Part shown: positions 25,600 to 34,809 of the stretch, one piece after another
Numbering within the stretch: position 1 is the stretch's first letter
Layout of the letters: every line of letters begins with the position of its first letter
Origin: Xenococcaceae cyanobacterium MO_167.B27
GTDB taxonomy: Bacteria > Cyanobacteriota > Cyanobacteriia > Cyanobacteriales > Xenococcaceae
Direction of reading: 5' to 3'
Assembly (NCBI GenBank): GCA_030065935.1
Contig: JASJCP010000002.1
Span: 41,900-105,899 of the forward strand
Length of the DNA stretch: 64,000 nucleotides
Program-made: the position numbers and the translations under genes
Notes under the pieces: model-generated
Seen by the model: the letters and a program-made list of their open reading frames with translations, nothing else
Told to the model about the DNA's origin: nothing
The model's database searches: none

Positions 25600-26775
25600 A
25601 TGAAAGTTATCGTTATGGGAGGAGACGGCTTTTGTGGCTGGCCTACCGCTTTACATTTGTCCAATCTTGGACACTCCATTATTATTGTAGATAATCTTTC
25701 CCGTCGCAACATTGATAACGAACTAGAAGTTAGCTCCCTGACTCCGATTGTTCCTATCGGACAAAGACTAGCCACTTGGAAATCAATTACAGGTAAAGAT
25801 ATCAAATTTTACAACATTGATATTGCTCAAGAATACGATCGCCTAATTGCTCTTATTCTAGATGAAAAACCTGATGCTGTAGTTCACTTTGCTGAACAAC
25901 GAGCAGCCCCTTACTCGATGAAGAGTTCTAAACACAAGCGTTACACAGTAGATAATAATCTCAATGCTACCAATAATACCCTGTGTGCGATCGTAGAGTC
26001 TGGTTTAGATATTCACCTAGTACACCTAGGAACTATGGGGGTCTATGGATATGGTACAGCAGGAATGAAGATTCCTGAAGGCTATCTCGATGTGGAAGTG
26101 GTTACAGATACAGGGGAAAGAATCCAACAAGAAATTCTCTATCCTGCTAACCCTGGTAGTATCTATCACATGACCAAAACTCAAGACCAGTTATTTTTCT
26201 TCTACTACAACAAGAATGATGGGGTTAAAGTTACCGATTTACACCAAGGAATTGTTTGGGGAACTAATACCCCTGAAACTCTTTTAGATGAACGTTTGAT
26301 TAATCGTTTTGATTACGATGGTGACTATGGTACAGTTCTCAATCGTTTTCTGATGCAAGCAGCTATCGGATATCCTCTTACTGTTCACGGTACAGGTGGT
26401 CAAACTAGAGCCTTTATCCATATTAAAGATACTGTGCGTTGCGTACAATTAGCTATTGAAAATCCTCCACCAAAAGGTGAAAGAGTCCGTATTCTCAACC
26501 AAATGACTGAAACTCATCGAGTTAAAGATTTGGCAAAAATGATTTCGGAGATGACAGGAGTGGAAATTGCTTATTTAGAAAATCCTCGTAATGAAGCACC
26601 AGAAAACGAATTATTCGTTAAGAATCAACGTCTCCTAGATTTAGGATTAGAACCTACTACCCTCAGTCAAGGATTACTTAAAGAAGTTACTGAAGTAGCA
26701 GAAAAATATGCTCACCGATGTGACAAGAGTAAAATACCTTGCACTTCTGTATGGATCAAGAACAAGAAAAATTAG
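25600..26775 (+). CDS. sqdB: UDP-sulfoquinovose synthase
   Basis: 391 residues. SqdB makes UDP-sulfoquinovose from UDP-glucose and sulfite, the head group donor of thylakoid sulfolipid SQDG. Evidence includes the extended-SDR NAD motif MGGDGFCGWPTALHL at the N-terminus, the substrate and active-site segment HLGTMGVYG, the YxxxK pair in SIYHMTKTQ and the typical LHQGIVWGTNT. Full length. The partner glycosyltransferase sqdX, often adjacent in cyanobacteria, is not beside it here. Confidence 0.96.
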   Translation: MKVIVMGGDGFCGWPTALHLSNLGHSIIIVDNLSRRNIDNELEVSSLTPIVPIGQRLATWKSITGKDIKFYNIDIAQEYDRLIALILDEKPDAVVHFAEQRAAPYSMKSSKHKRYTVDNNLNATNNTLCAIVESGLDIHLVHLGTMGVYGYGTAGMKIPEGYLDVEVVTDTGERIQQEILYPANPGSIYHMTKTQDQLFFFYYNKNDGVKVTDLHQGIVWGTNTPETLLDERLINRFDYDGDYGTVLNRFLMQAAIGYPLTVHGTGGQTRAFIHIKDTVRCVQLAIENPPPKGERVRILNQMTETHRVKDLAKMISEMTGVEIAYLENPRNEAPENELFVKNQRLLDLGLEPTTLSQGLLKEVTEVAEKYAHRCDKSKIPCTSVWIKNKKN

Positions 26776-26797
26776 TTAATTGTCATAGCAATTATTA

Positions 26798-26959
26798 GGG
26801 CGTGTCATCATTTGGAGGGAAAGAGGCTATGACAAGGTATTTTTGCGAGATACAAGAAGAAAAATGTTCTGCGTAGCACCGCTACGGAGGTTATTTTTCG
26901 ACGCAGTAGGTCGCGAAAAGAGCAAAAAAAGACCTTTTTTTCTAATTGATGACACGCCC
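26798..26959. mobile_element. 162-bp non-autonomous element (MITE) with TA flanks
   Basis: The terminal inverted repeats are GGGCGTGTCATCA at 26798 and TGATGACACGCCC ending at 26959. Both are flanked directly by TA, the target duplication typical of IS630/Tc1-type transposition. The interior has no coding capacity. It lies 22 bp downstream of sqdB. The IS family is inferred from the TA flanks only. Confidence 0.7.
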
Positions 26960-26961
26960 TA

Positions 26962-27758
26962 GCTATTAGCTGTTAAATTTATAGCGGATTTACACTACTA
27001 TGAATTAGACACTCTTGATCAGCAGACTTTTCAAGAGGGGACACCAAACCCAAAAAGCTATAAGCTATGGTTAAAACTTAAGATGCGATCGCTTAAATAC
27101 TTAAATAAGCGATCGCATTCTCGTAAATTGCATCATAAAATTCGAGGGAATTCCTGTTTTTAATGAAACGATGACTTTAACTCCTACTGTTGAAAAAAAC
27201 TTTTCATCCCAATAATTACTTCAATATGGGAGATATAGATACAATATATCGAGAAAATTTTAAATTCGGGTTCTTAGCTTTTACCTATTATCTCACTTAT
27301 TCTAAGTCTCTCGCGAATGCACGATAAATGCTATCTTCGTCAGTCAACTTCATTAAAGTTTAAATAGTAAACTAGCTATCTCTCCTATTGTCTATTGTCT
27401 ATTGCCTGAGCTTACCATTTTATGTTTAATTAAGGCTGCTTATTATAAGTTAATTAAAAATAAATTATTATTCCTTAGTTAATTACATCTTTGTAGTACA
27501 ACGCTCAAAATTAAAATATCTCCAATAACTATCAATTTTGTTTTAAACTTGACGTATATAGAATATGCCTGAAATTTTATTTTGAAAATACCCAATCTAG
27601 TTAAAAGTTCATTACTAGGAAATGCCAGGGAAGAATTAGAATACACAATTTTGGCTGGTCTATTCCTTAATTGTTATTAGGCAAGAACTGCTACAATAGT
27701 AGTTTATGCTCATAACTTTACTATTTATATTTTATAGAAATACTTAGGTATAGCTTAT
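26962..27758. other. 797-bp spacer without a gene; contains a HIP1 hairpin
   Basis: No coding frame is supported here. An inverted repeat ATGCGATCGCTTA (27083-27095) and TAAGCGATCGCAT (27106-27118), each arm holding a HIP1 octamer, could fold into a 13-bp stem. A short TATTGTC heptamer tract lies at about 27391-27411. The rest is AT-rich and probably holds the promoter of the LabA-like gene. Confidence 0.6.
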
Positions 27759-28289
27759 ATGGAATGTCCTAATAATTGCCTGAGAGACCGTCTCTCTGTG
27801 TTTGTTGACGGCAATAATATGTTTTATGCACAACAAAAAAATGGTTGGTTTTTTGATCCTAGGAAAGTTCTAGAGTATTTTACCAAAGACCCTACTGTCA
27901 ACTTAGTTAATGCTTTTTGGTACACAGGATTAAAAGATGCTCAAGATCAAAGAGGATTTCGAGATGCTCTAATTAGTTTAGGATATACCGTTAGAACTAA
28001 AATTCTCAAGGAATACTATGATGATTCTTCTGGTCGTTATTCTCAGAAAGCTAATCTAGATATAGAAATTGTAGTAGATATGTTTAATACTGTCGATCAA
28101 TACGATCGTGTAATTCTATTTAGTGGTGACGGGGATTTTGAGCGAGCGATCGAATTATTGCGCTCCAAAAATACTCACATTACTGTAGTTTCTACAGAAG
28201 GAATGATCGCAAGAGAATTGCGAAATGCTACAGATAGATATATCGACTTAAATGATATTCGTTCTTATATAGAGAAAAATGATTTTTAG
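27759..28289 (+). CDS. LabA-like NYN-domain protein
   Basis: 176 residues. The NYN (PIN-like) fold has its acidic residues in VFVDGNNMFYAQ (Asp17), YSQKANLDIEIVVDMFN and ILFSGDGDFERAIELL. The family includes LabA of Synechococcus, which acts in circadian output, and NYN-type ribonucleases. All the acidic positions are kept, so nuclease activity is possible. A circadian role is only inferred from the family name. It is encoded alone, 204 bp ahead of leuA. Confidence 0.88.
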   Translation: MECPNNCLRDRLSVFVDGNNMFYAQQKNGWFFDPRKVLEYFTKDPTVNLVNAFWYTGLKDAQDQRGFRDALISLGYTVRTKILKEYYDDSSGRYSQKANLDIEIVVDMFNTVDQYDRVILFSGDGDFERAIELLRSKNTHITVVSTEGMIARELRNATDRYIDLNDIRSYIEKNDF

Positions 28290-28493
28290 GACCACAGAAT
28301 CTCTCGAATACTCATAATTAATCGTCCTGAGATGAGCAGCGCGATCGCACGCACTTTTGTGTTAGTAGACAAAAGAATCAGGTAATCCCTGATAATTAGG
28401 ATGCTATCATCCCGATAGGGACGGAATCCCAGTCAATATTCTATAATTCAAAATAAGTAATATATCCTCCCATACATAAGCGCAAACAGGGTT

Positions 28494-30092
28494 ATGGAAA
28501 CATCACAAGACCGCATTATTATCTTCGATACCACTCTTCGCGATGGAGAACAAGCTCCTGGAGCAACTCTTAATGTAGAAGAAAAACTCAAGATAGCCCG
28601 CGCCCTAGCTAGACTGGGAGTAGATATCATCGAAGCTGGTTTTCCCTATGCTAGCCCTGGAGATTTCCAAGCAGTACAACAAGTAGCATCCGTTGTCGGT
28701 ACAGAAGAAGGACCTACAATTTGTGGTTTAGCTAGAGCAATTCAAAAAGACATTAAAACCGCAGCAGAAGCTCTTAAACCAGCAGCAAAAAAACGCATTC
28801 ATACTTTTTTGGCTACTTCTGACATTCACTTGCAATATAAGTTGAAAAAAACTCGTCAGGAAGTCTTATCTATAGTTCCAGAAATGGTAGCTTATGCTAA
28901 ATCCTTTGTGGATGATGTAGAATTTTCTCCTGAAGATGCAGGAAGAAGTGACCCTGAATTTTTATATCAGGTGTTAGAAGCTGCGATCGCATCAGGAGCA
29001 ACTACTGTTAATATTCCTGATACAGTGGGTTACACTACTCCCAGTGAATTTGGAGCATTGATCAAGGGTATTAAAGACAATGTTCCCAACATCGCTCAGG
29101 CGATTATCTCTGTACATGGTCATGATGATTTGGGTTTAGCAGTAGCTAACTTCCTGGAAGCTGTGAAAAATGGAGCAAGACAACTAGAATGCACTATTAA
29201 CGGTATTGGGGAAAGAGCAGGTAACGCAGCTTTAGAAGAATTGGTGATGGCTCTTCATGTACGTCGTCAATACTTTAACCCCTTCTTAGGGAGACCTCCA
29301 GAATCCGTTGAACCTCTAACTAACATTGACATCAAACAAATATATAAAACATCCCGTTTAGTTTCTAATCTCACAGGGATGATAGTACAGCCCAATAAAG
29401 CCATTGTCGGGGCGAATGCTTTTGCTCACGAATCAGGAATTCACCAAGATGGAGTTTTGAAAAATCGACTCACCTATGAAATTATGGATGCTCAATCTAT
29501 TGGTTTAACAGAAAACCAAATTGTGTTGGGCAAACTTTCAGGACGAAATGCTTTTCGGAATCGCCTCAAAGAATTGGGTTTTGAGCTTTCTGATACTGAA
29601 CTCAATAAAGCTTTTATCCGTTTTAAAGATGTTGCGGATAAGAAAAAAGAAATTACCGACTGGGATATTGAAGCCATTGTTAATGATGAAATTCGCCAAC
29701 CCCCTGAACTATTCCGCTTAGAATTAGTGCAGGTATCTTGTGGTGATACTTCTTGTCCCACTGCTACTGTCACTGTCCGCACTCCCGAAGGGAAAGAATT
29801 GACCGATGCAGCTATTGGTACTGGTCCAGTAGATGCTGTGTATAAAGCAATTAACCGTGTAGTGAATGTCCCTAATGAATTAATTGAATTTTCAGTTCAG
29901 TCTGTTACCGCAGGGATAGATGCTATCGGAGAAGTAACCATCCGTCTGTGTTATGAAAACCAAGTATATTCCGGTCATGCAGCAAATACGGACATTATTG
30001 TAGCTTCTGCCCGTGCTTATCTCAAAGCTCTAAACCGTCTCTATTCTGCCTTGCAAACCGCTAATACGAAAGAAACTGTAGTAAATAGCTAA
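28494..30092 (+). CDS. leuA: 2-isopropylmalate synthase
   Basis: 532 residues, normal for the long bacterial form. It condenses 2-oxoisovalerate with acetyl-CoA, the first committed step of leucine synthesis. The catalytic TIM barrel starts [16 protein letters not shown], the metal-binding His pair lies in [14 protein letters not shown], and [13 protein letters not shown] and HESGIHQDG follow. The C-terminal regulatory domain (about residues 400-520) contains [17 protein letters not shown] and the leucine-sensing [10 protein letters not shown]. The upstream 200 bp have a small stem (CTTTTGT/ACAAAAG near 28350), but I see no leucine-codon leader peptide. Confidence 0.97.
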   Translation: METSQDRIIIFDTTLRDGEQAPGATLNVEEKLKIARALARLGVDIIEAGFPYASPGDFQAVQQVASVVGTEEGPTICGLARAIQKDIKTAAEALKPAAKKRIHTFLATSDIHLQYKLKKTRQEVLSIVPEMVAYAKSFVDDVEFSPEDAGRSDPEFLYQVLEAAIASGATTVNIPDTVGYTTPSEFGALIKGIKDNVPNIAQAIISVHGHDDLGLAVANFLEAVKNGARQLECTINGIGERAGNAALEELVMALHVRRQYFNPFLGRPPESVEPLTNIDIKQIYKTSRLVSNLTGMIVQPNKAIVGANAFAHESGIHQDGVLKNRLTYEIMDAQSIGLTENQIVLGKLSGRNAFRNRLKELGFELSDTELNKAFIRFKDVADKKKEITDWDIEAIVNDEIRQPPELFRLELVQVSCGDTSCPTATVTVRTPEGKELTDAAIGTGPVDAVYKAINRVVNVPNELIEFSVQSVTAGIDAIGEVTIRLCYENQVYSGHAANTDIIVASARAYLKALNRLYSALQTANTKETVVNS

Positions 30093-30190
30093 CACCTAAA
30101 TCTAGAAATCTATAGTATCAAATAAGAACTACTAATTTCTAATTTTTCTACGGGATTAGTAATAGCATACTTAGTAAGAGGTAATTTACC

Positions 30191-30216
30191 TATTGCAAGA
30201 AAAGCCTATTGCCTCT
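30191..30216 (+). repeat. 26-bp dispersed repeat, copy 1
   Basis: The 26 bases from 30191 are identical to 34748-34773. Both contain the TATTGCAAGAAAAGCC core and lie just upstream of a gene. In both places a TTG inside the repeat opens a false N-terminus reading MQEKPIAS. The repeat belongs to a larger tract built on TATTGTC/TATTGCC heptamers. Confidence 0.75.
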
Positions 30217-30249
30217 CCTCACAATGTAATTTATTGGGTATCGCTACTT

Positions 30250-30996
30250 ATGTTGCAACTAGATAGTAAAATTCCCCAACCGAAAATATTTCCAGTATTA
30301 GATTTACCAGTTCATCTACTAGATGACTATGTTTGTTGGTTACATAGCAGAATGGCTCAAGGCATTGGGACTCATGTAGTAACCTTGAATGCAGAAATGG
30401 CAATTTTAGCGAAGCGAGAACCTGAACTGGCTCAGATAATTTGCCAAGCAGATTTAGTTATCCCCGATGGTGCAGGAATAATCTTGTATATGCGCTTGAG
30501 GGGGTTAAAACATGAGCGTTGCCCTGGAATCGAACTAGCAGAAGCTCTCTTACAGTCTTTGGGTAAAGCGAAAGAGGCTTATTCTGTATGTTTCTATGGA
30601 GGAACTCCTGGTACTGCGGTTCAAGCAGCTAATATGTGGCAAAATAAAATTCCTCAACTCTCAATTTTGGCTCAACATGGTTACTTGTCAGAAGCCAAAC
30701 AGCAAGAATGGCAAGATATTCTAAGACAAGAACAACCACAACTAATATTTGTTGGTTTAGGAGTTCCCCGCCAAGAATTGTGGATTCAACAACACCGCCA
30801 TTTATGCCCTAACTCTACTTGGATTGGGGTGGGTGGTAGTTTAGACATTTGGGCTGGTACAAAAACTCGCGCCCCCTCTTTTTTAAGGAATAATAACCTT
30901 GAATGGTCTTATCGACTTTATAAAGAGCCTTGGCGTTGGAAAAGGATGCTGGCTTTACCTAAGTTTCTCTGGTTATCTTTGTTTAACAGAAACTAA
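30250..30996 (+). CDS. WecB/TagA/CpsF family glycosyltransferase
   Basis: About 248 residues from ATG 30250. An earlier TTG (30193) would add 19 residues encoded by a dispersed repeat and is unlikely. GT26 signatures are present: THVVTLNAEMAILAKREP, ADLVIPDGAGIILYMRLRG, FYGGTPGTAVQAA, LIFVGLGVPRQELWI and the C-terminal RAPSFLRNNNLEWSYRLYKE. These enzymes transfer N-acetylmannosamine (uronic acid) or a similar sugar to a lipid-linked acceptor. It fits the surface-glycan theme and converges on the DUF928 gene. Confidence 0.9.
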   Translation: MLQLDSKIPQPKIFPVLDLPVHLLDDYVCWLHSRMAQGIGTHVVTLNAEMAILAKREPELAQIICQADLVIPDGAGIILYMRLRGLKHERCPGIELAEALLQSLGKAKEAYSVCFYGGTPGTAVQAANMWQNKIPQLSILAQHGYLSEAKQQEWQDILRQEQPQLIFVGLGVPRQELWIQQHRHLCPNSTWIGVGGSLDIWAGTKTRAPSFLRNNNLEWSYRLYKEPWRWKRMLALPKFLWLSLFNRN

Positions 30997-31018
30997 TTAA
31001 CCCCATAGGGTTTAACTA

Positions 31019-31786
31019 CTACTCTATGGTTTCTGTTGTAATTAAAGGCTCAGAAGACAACTCCACTAAACCAATAGATTCCAGCATCTGTGACCACTCT
31101 GTTTTGAGAGAAACTAGATTAGAACCTAATTTTTTTTGTTCTGCTAGCACAGTAAGGGCATCATACCAAATCCCTTCTTGTTGAAGTAAATTAGACGTTT
31201 CTATAGAGTTGGATAAATCAATTTTTTGTTGGACGGAATTATCAAGTTCCACATATTTAATCCATCCTTCTAAGACAATATCTCTGGAGCGTTGGTTAGG
31301 GTCACAAATCATAGACAGATACCAATGGTAATCTCCCAGAGTTTGACTCAAATTATCTTGAATTTGGTCAGGAATTTTCACGCTCATAATTCCTGCTTCA
31401 CCTGTTGTTTGCACAAAAGCTTCGTGAACTAATTTATCGTCTTTGTTTCTTAAGACAAATTCAATGATCTTGGGTTTTTCTGTTTGAGGTACATAGAAGA
31501 ATAGCTGAGACGAAATTGAGGCAGTTGCATTAACAGGGGTTTCAGGAACTAGGGCGACAAAATCTTTGCCATTAGCTACACAATTACCTCGACTTCCTCC
31601 ATCTCGACGGTTGGAAGGTAAGCCTTGATAACTAAGTTCTACTGAATTTTCTTTTTTTTTGGATTTTTCAGCTAAAGCTGGAAAAGAACTACTTAAAAGT
31701 AAAAAATCCAGGGCTAAAGCGATACCTGTAATACGAACTATTTTACTGACGTTGTTGTTGGAGAGTAGCATATTTTGAACATCCAA
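31019..31786 (-). CDS. DUF928 family exported protein
   Basis: 255 residues. A signal peptide is followed by the DUF928 core GLPSNRRDGGSRGNCV, LVPETPVNATASISSQLFFY, VHEAFVQTTGEAGIMSVKIP and WYLSMICDPNQRSRDIVLEGWI. The C-terminal LLQQEGIWYDALTVLAE is also typical. Function is unknown. In other cyanobacteria this family often neighbours CHASE2 and CHAT genes, as it does here, where it is divergent from the CHASE2 gene 221 bp away. Shared regulation from that spacer is plausible. Confidence 0.88.
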   Translation of the reverse strand: MDVQNMLLSNNNVSKIVRITGIALALDFLLLSSSFPALAEKSKKKENSVELSYQGLPSNRRDGGSRGNCVANGKDFVALVPETPVNATASISSQLFFYVPQTEKPKIIEFVLRNKDDKLVHEAFVQTTGEAGIMSVKIPDQIQDNLSQTLGDYHWYLSMICDPNQRSRDIVLEGWIKYVELDNSVQQKIDLSNSIETSNLLQQEGIWYDALTVLAEQKKLGSNLVSLKTEWSQMLESIGLVELSSEPLITTETIE

Positions 31787-32007
31787 GGAATTAAGGTTTT
31801 AATCTATTATGTTTAGGTTATTGAATATAATGTTGGGTTTCTGTAGATGAGTTTAGCCAAGTAAAATTATAATGTTATTCTAGCAACTAAAGAGGAATAA
31901 GTTATCTACAATTCTACTCAAATATTATTATTTAGTAACGATAAATTACGTAATTATACTAACTTATTCTATTCCTCTCCGTAGAATTACTAAACATCAT
32001 AATTAAT

Positions 32008-34620
32008 ATGTCTCTTAAACCATTATCTAAGGTTTATAGTTTGGCAACTCAAATTTACATAAATATAGCTAAATGCACAAAAAACTATAATTCTTATATT
32101 ATCTCCAGTGTAATAGCTAGCTTGGTTGTAAGTTCCACAATTATTGGTATTAGACAGTTGGGCGGGTTACAGTTTTTAGAGCTTTTAGCCTATGACTTGA
32201 TGGTGCGAGCCACAAGTAAAAAAAATTATACCGATCCGAGACTTTTACTAGTAGAAATTACTGAGAAAGATATCGAGAACCAGAATCGATGGCCCATTAG
32301 TGATGAGACTATTGCCCAATTATTAAAACAATTGCATCAGTATCAACCAAAAGTTATTGGTCTAGATTTATACAGAGATATTGATCATCCTCCTGGTACT
32401 GAAGAATTACAGGAGCAATTGCAAAAGACTAACACCATTGTAATTAAATATATAGGCACAGGAGATAACAGGATTTCTGCACCTTCTAATGTTCCAGAGT
32501 CTCGCATTGGTTTTAACGATATATTGTTAGATATTGATAATGTTGCACGTCGTAATTGGTTGTATTTTGAATTAGGAGAGCAACAGTTTTATTCTTTTTC
32601 GCTGCGGTTAAGTTTGGCATATCTCAAAGATCATCCTTCTGTAAAGCCAAAAGAATGGAAAAATGATCCAGATTTGAAGTTAACTTTAGATGGAGTATAT
32701 TTAGGCGATGCTTTTCTCCCACTTCTGCAAGGCAATTCTGGAGGTTATCGAATGCCACCTAGAGAAGTTGGGGGAGTGCAAACTCTAATTAAGTATCAAT
32801 CTCCTGATATTGCTCATCGAGTAACCTTAACCGAAGTTTTAGCAGGTCAAATCGACCCCAATTTAGTAAAGGATAAAGTAGTTCTTATTGGGACTACCGC
32901 ACCCAGTATTAAAGACCTTTTTAGTACTCCTTACGATGGTGATGAAACAACCATAGGTGATGCTGGAGTTGATGATCTAGATGATCAAAAGACAACCATG
33001 CCTGGTGTAGTAGTTCATGCTCAAATGGTAAGTCAAATTTTGAGTTTAGTGTTAGATGATGAGACTCAATTTTGGTTTTGGTCTGACGCAATTGAAAGCT
33101 TATGGATTTTGATTTGGGCGGGAGCAGGAGCAGCGATCGCCTGGCGATTACGTCACCCTTTAACTATCGCAGGGGGAGGGATTCTCTCTTTAGGAATATT
33201 GTGGGGAATTGGTTGGGTTTTATTTCTTGGTGCTGGCTGGATTCCTGTAATCCCTCCTACTTTGAGCTTTATTCTTACTGGTAGCGGTATTGTTGTTTAT
33301 AAAGTGATCTATGCGATGTTTTATGATTCTTTAACTGACTTGCCTAATCGCACTAGATTCATCGAAAAAATGAACGAATTAAAGCTTAAAAGGCTTATAA
33401 ATCAAGGAAATGGCTCTATTGCTGTATTTTGTGCCGATATAGACCGATTTAAGTTAATTAATGAAGGTTTGGGGGATGAGACTGGGGATCGGCTCTTAAA
33501 ATATGCAGCTAAGAGTCTGCGAAAGTATTTTAATTCTGAAATTGTAATTGCTAGGGTAGGAGCAGACGAGTTTGCGATCGCTATATTAAATCTTCCCGAT
33601 GCTCAAGCAGCAGTCACAATTGCCGATAGACTACAACAAGACTTAACTTTACCTTTTATGCTCCAAGGAAGACAAGCCTCCACAACCTTCACAGTGGGAG
33701 TTGCTTTTAATTCTGTAGCAAGAGATTTTCAAGGCGAAAATATGCTTCGGGCTGCTGAAACTGCCATGTATCAAGCTAAAGCAGAAGGCAAAACCCATTC
33801 TGAAGTTTTTAGCATCACCATGCACAAAGAGGCTTTAAGCCGTCTGCAACTAGAAGCGGACTTATACGAAGCTATTGAAAATCAGGAATTTGAGTTATAT
33901 TATCAGCCGATTATTTCCTTAAAAACAGGGAAATTAGCAGGGTTTGAAGCATTGGTGCGGTGGCAATCTCCCAAAAGAGGCTTTGTGTCTCCTGGTGCTT
34001 TTATTCCCATTGCAGAAGAAACATCCGCCATTATTCCTTTGGGGGAATGGATAATGCAAGAAGCTTGTGAACAGATGTATCAATGGCAGCAAGAATTTAG
34101 TGATTGTGCTTCTTTATTTATCAGTGTAAATCTTTCAGGAAGACAATTCGCTCAAAAGGATTTAGTAGAGACAATTTCTAACATCCTAGAAGCAACTAAT
34201 TTAGCCCCTCAGAGTTTGAAACTAGAAATTACCGAAAGCATGGTGATGGACAATATAGAGTCGGCGATCTCTATGTTAGAAAATCTGAAACTTTTGGGAA
34301 TGAAGTTGAGTATGGATGATTTTGGCACAGGATTTTCTTCTTTTAGTTATTTACATCGTTTTCCTATGGACACACTTAAAGTAGATCGCTCTTTCGTCAG
34401 CAACATGAGTCAATCATCTAAAAACATAGAAATTGTGAGTACTATAGTGATGTTGGCTCATAAATTAAGTATGGATGTAGTAGCAGAAGGTATTGAAACC
34501 TCAGAAGAAAGGGATATACTTAAGGCTTTAAATTGTGAATATGGACAAGGTTATTTATTCTCTAAGCCCATTGCGAAAGAAGCAGTCAGCCAATTATTAA
34601 GGAAATCTCCTCAATGGTGA
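32008..34620 (+). CDS. CHASE2-GGDEF-EAL membrane sensor (likely c-di-GMP phosphodiesterase)
   Basis: 870 residues. A membrane span at about residues 30-50 is followed by the extracytoplasmic CHASE2 domain (ELLAYDLMVRAT, KVVLIGTTAPSIKDLFSTPY) to about 345, then three spans from about 355 to 435. GGDEF runs about 440-600 and EAL about 615-865. The diguanylate cyclase signature reads GADEF, not GGDEF (near residue 517), so cyclase activity is doubtful. The EAL motif (EALVRW), the DDFGTGFSS loop and VAEGIET are intact. I infer an extracellular-signal-controlled phosphodiesterase with the GADEF domain as a possible GTP-binding regulator. A CHAT gene follows on the same strand. Confidence 0.93.
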   Translation: MSLKPLSKVYSLATQIYINIAKCTKNYNSYIISSVIASLVVSSTIIGIRQLGGLQFLELLAYDLMVRATSKKNYTDPRLLLVEITEKDIENQNRWPISDETIAQLLKQLHQYQPKVIGLDLYRDIDHPPGTEELQEQLQKTNTIVIKYIGTGDNRISAPSNVPESRIGFNDILLDIDNVARRNWLYFELGEQQFYSFSLRLSLAYLKDHPSVKPKEWKNDPDLKLTLDGVYLGDAFLPLLQGNSGGYRMPPREVGGVQTLIKYQSPDIAHRVTLTEVLAGQIDPNLVKDKVVLIGTTAPSIKDLFSTPYDGDETTIGDAGVDDLDDQKTTMPGVVVHAQMVSQILSLVLDDETQFWFWSDAIESLWILIWAGAGAAIAWRLRHPLTIAGGGILSLGILWGIGWVLFLGAGWIPVIPPTLSFILTGSGIVVYKVIYAMFYDSLTDLPNRTRFIEKMNELKLKRLINQGNGSIAVFCADIDRFKLINEGLGDETGDRLLKYAAKSLRKYFNSEIVIARVGADEFAIAILNLPDAQAAVTIADRLQQDLTLPFMLQGRQASTTFTVGVAFNSVARDFQGENMLRAAETAMYQAKAEGKTHSEVFSITMHKEALSRLQLEADLYEAIENQEFELYYQPIISLKTGKLAGFEALVRWQSPKRGFVSPGAFIPIAEETSAIIPLGEWIMQEACEQMYQWQQEFSDCASLFISVNLSGRQFAQKDLVETISNILEATNLAPQSLKLEITESMVMDNIESAISMLENLKLLGMKLSMDDFGTGFSSFSYLHRFPMDTLKVDRSFVSNMSQSSKNIEIVSTIVMLAHKLSMDVVAEGIETSEERDILKALNCEYGQGYLFSKPIAKEAVSQLLRKSPQW

Positions 34621-34675
34621 TTCTGGAATAGCTGAATAATATTTGATCTGAGGGGATGACAACAAGGTAAAAAAA

Positions 34676-34710
34676 GGGTGTGGGGTGTGGGGTGTGGGGT
34701 GTGGGGTGTC
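34676..34710. repeat. GGTGTGG heptamer tract
   Basis: Four to five head-to-tail copies of a GGTGTGG heptamer between the CHASE2 and CHAT genes. The same unit recurs at 57513-57535. Confidence 0.8.
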
Positions 34711-34747
34711 GTGATAATAGACTGAGATTTTAGTCTAACCTATTGTC

Positions 34748-34809
34748 TATTGCAAGAAAAGCCTATTGCCTCTTACTTATTACTTATTACTTATTACTTA
34801 TTACTTATT
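34748..34809. repeat. Second copy of the 26-bp repeat plus TTACTTA heptamers
   Basis: 34748-34773 is identical to 30191-30216. It runs directly into five TTACTTA-type heptamers ending at 34809, immediately before the GTG start of the CHAT gene. This places a repeat tract in the position of the leader and ribosome-binding site. Confidence 0.75.

Noticed and set aside
28350..28493. Leucine attenuator before leuA
   Set aside because: A small stem exists, but no leader peptide with leucine codons or terminator/antiterminator pair is visible.
30193..30249. TTG-started N-terminal extension of the WecB/TagA protein
   Set aside because: The sequence is part of a dispersed repeat that gives the same extension in front of the unrelated CHAT gene.
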